Of a stretch of DNA of 64,000 bases, positions 63,563-64,000 are shown one piece after another. The first letter of the stretch is position 1. Every line of letters starts with the position of its first letter. The notes under the pieces were generated by a model. The model ran no database searches. It saw nothing but the letters and a program-made list of their open reading frames with translations, and had not been told where the DNA came from. Origin of the DNA: Cupriavidus basilensis (GTDB lineage Bacteria > Pseudomonadota > Gammaproteobacteria > Burkholderiales > Burkholderiaceae); NCBI RefSeq assembly GCF_000832305.1, contig NZ_CP010536.1, forward strand, positions 1,550,001 through 1,614,000, read 5' to 3'. A program made the position numbers and the translations under genes.

Positions 63563-64000
63563 ATGCGCCAAGCGAGATGATTGCCGCACGCGGCGTGCAT
63601 GCCTGGTATGGCAGCAGCCATGTCCTGCGCGGGATCGACTTCAGCGTCGGCACGGGCGAGACCGTGGGCTTGCTGGGGCGTAACGGCATGGGCAAGAGCA
63701 CGCTGCTGCGTACTCTCCTGGGCCATGTGCGGCAGCGCGAGGGCGCCATCCTCGCTGGCGGGCGCGACGTCTCCCGTGCGCAGCCGTATGAAGTGGCACG
63801 CCTGGGCGTGGCCTATGTGCCCGAAGGACGGGGCATCTTCCCCAATCTCTCAGTGCGCGAGAACCTCTTGATGGCGGCGCGCAAAGGGCCATCCGGCCGG
63901 ATGGACTGGGACGAGGCAAGGGTGCTGGACCTGTTCCCGCGCCTCAAGGAGCGCCTTGGCCACGGTGGGCAGCAACTGTCCGGGGGCGAGCAGCAGATGC
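63559..64000 (+). CDS. Branched-chain-type ABC ATPase (LivF-like), cut by window edge
   Basis: The first 147 codons of a LivF-like ATPase: MNAPSEMIAARGVHAWYG, Walker A GRNGMGKSTLL, the Q-loop region VAYVPEGRGIFPNLSVRENL and the signature LSGGEQQM, which is reached just at the edge. The 3' half is outside the window. Confidence 0.93.
   Translation, partial: MNAPSEMIAARGVHAWYGSSHVLRGIDFSVGTGETVGLLGRNGMGKSTLLRTLLGHVRQREGAILAGGRDVSRAQPYEVARLGVAYVPEGRGIFPNLSVRENLLMAARKGPSGRMDWDEARVLDLFPRLKERLGHGGQQLSGGEQQM

Overview
The window is high-GC chromosomal DNA from a betaproteobacterium, most likely Cupriavidus or a close Burkholderiaceae relative. The evidence is a 192-residue PhaP1-type phasin of the Cupriavidus kind, a Bug/TctC-family binding protein, a BoxR-regulated aerobic benzoyl-CoA (box) pathway, a betaproteobacterial proteasome homologue (BPH) and paired Aat/Bpt N-end-rule transferases. 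No insertion sequence, prophage, CRISPR array or rRNA operon was seen. Both window edges cut a gene: a large NAD-glutamate dehydrogenase on the left and a LivF-type ATPase on the right.

Layout. 1-5 kb: NAD-GDH, an acetyl-CoA hydrolase/CoA-transferase, a small DPYTDGA-repeat secreted protein and a Bug-family binding protein with an IclR-like palindrome upstream. 5.3-8.6 kb: two copies of tRNA-Lys(CTT) in a 132-bp direct repeat, flanking a LysR regulator and an 8-oxoguanine deaminase-like gene. 8.9-14.8 kb: DUF1488 protein, HpaR-like MarR regulator coupled to a SulP permease, exonuclease III with an overlapping AlpA-like mini gene, a HutC-type GntR regulator and an MFS transporter with a perfect operator palindrome. 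14.9-22.2 kb: oligopeptidase A, FolD, a CbiM-like membrane protein and a DctSR-like two-component system.

22.6-29.7 kb is the pyruvate dehydrogenase operon aceE-aceF-bph-lpdA, with a self-compartmentalising protease subunit gene inside it. It is followed by the phasin gene and a four-gene operon (HDAC-like hydrolase, EamA transporter, hotdog thioesterase, nitroreductase). 34.4-41.6 kb: PBP7, a FadR-type regulator with an FAD-linked dehydrogenase, and an IclR regulator divergent from lutAB (no lutC). 41.7-49.4 kb, mostly minus strand: a TrpXYZ-like ABC importer, aldo/keto reductase, pyrD, bpt, aat and a NUDIX hydrolase. Then come the initiator tRNA-fMet and a RES/Xre toxin-antitoxin module.

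51-64 kb is a benzoate catabolic island. boxC, boxB and boxA, preceded by the regulator gene boxR, lie on the minus strand. Benzoate-CoA ligase, an alpha/beta hydrolase and a branched-chain-type ABC importer lie divergently on the plus strand. The divergent boxR/ligase promoter carries a cluster of TGCA boxes, and its 10-mer ATATAGTGCA recurs upstream of boxC, which fits one BoxR regulon covering uptake, CoA activation, epoxidation and ring cleavage.
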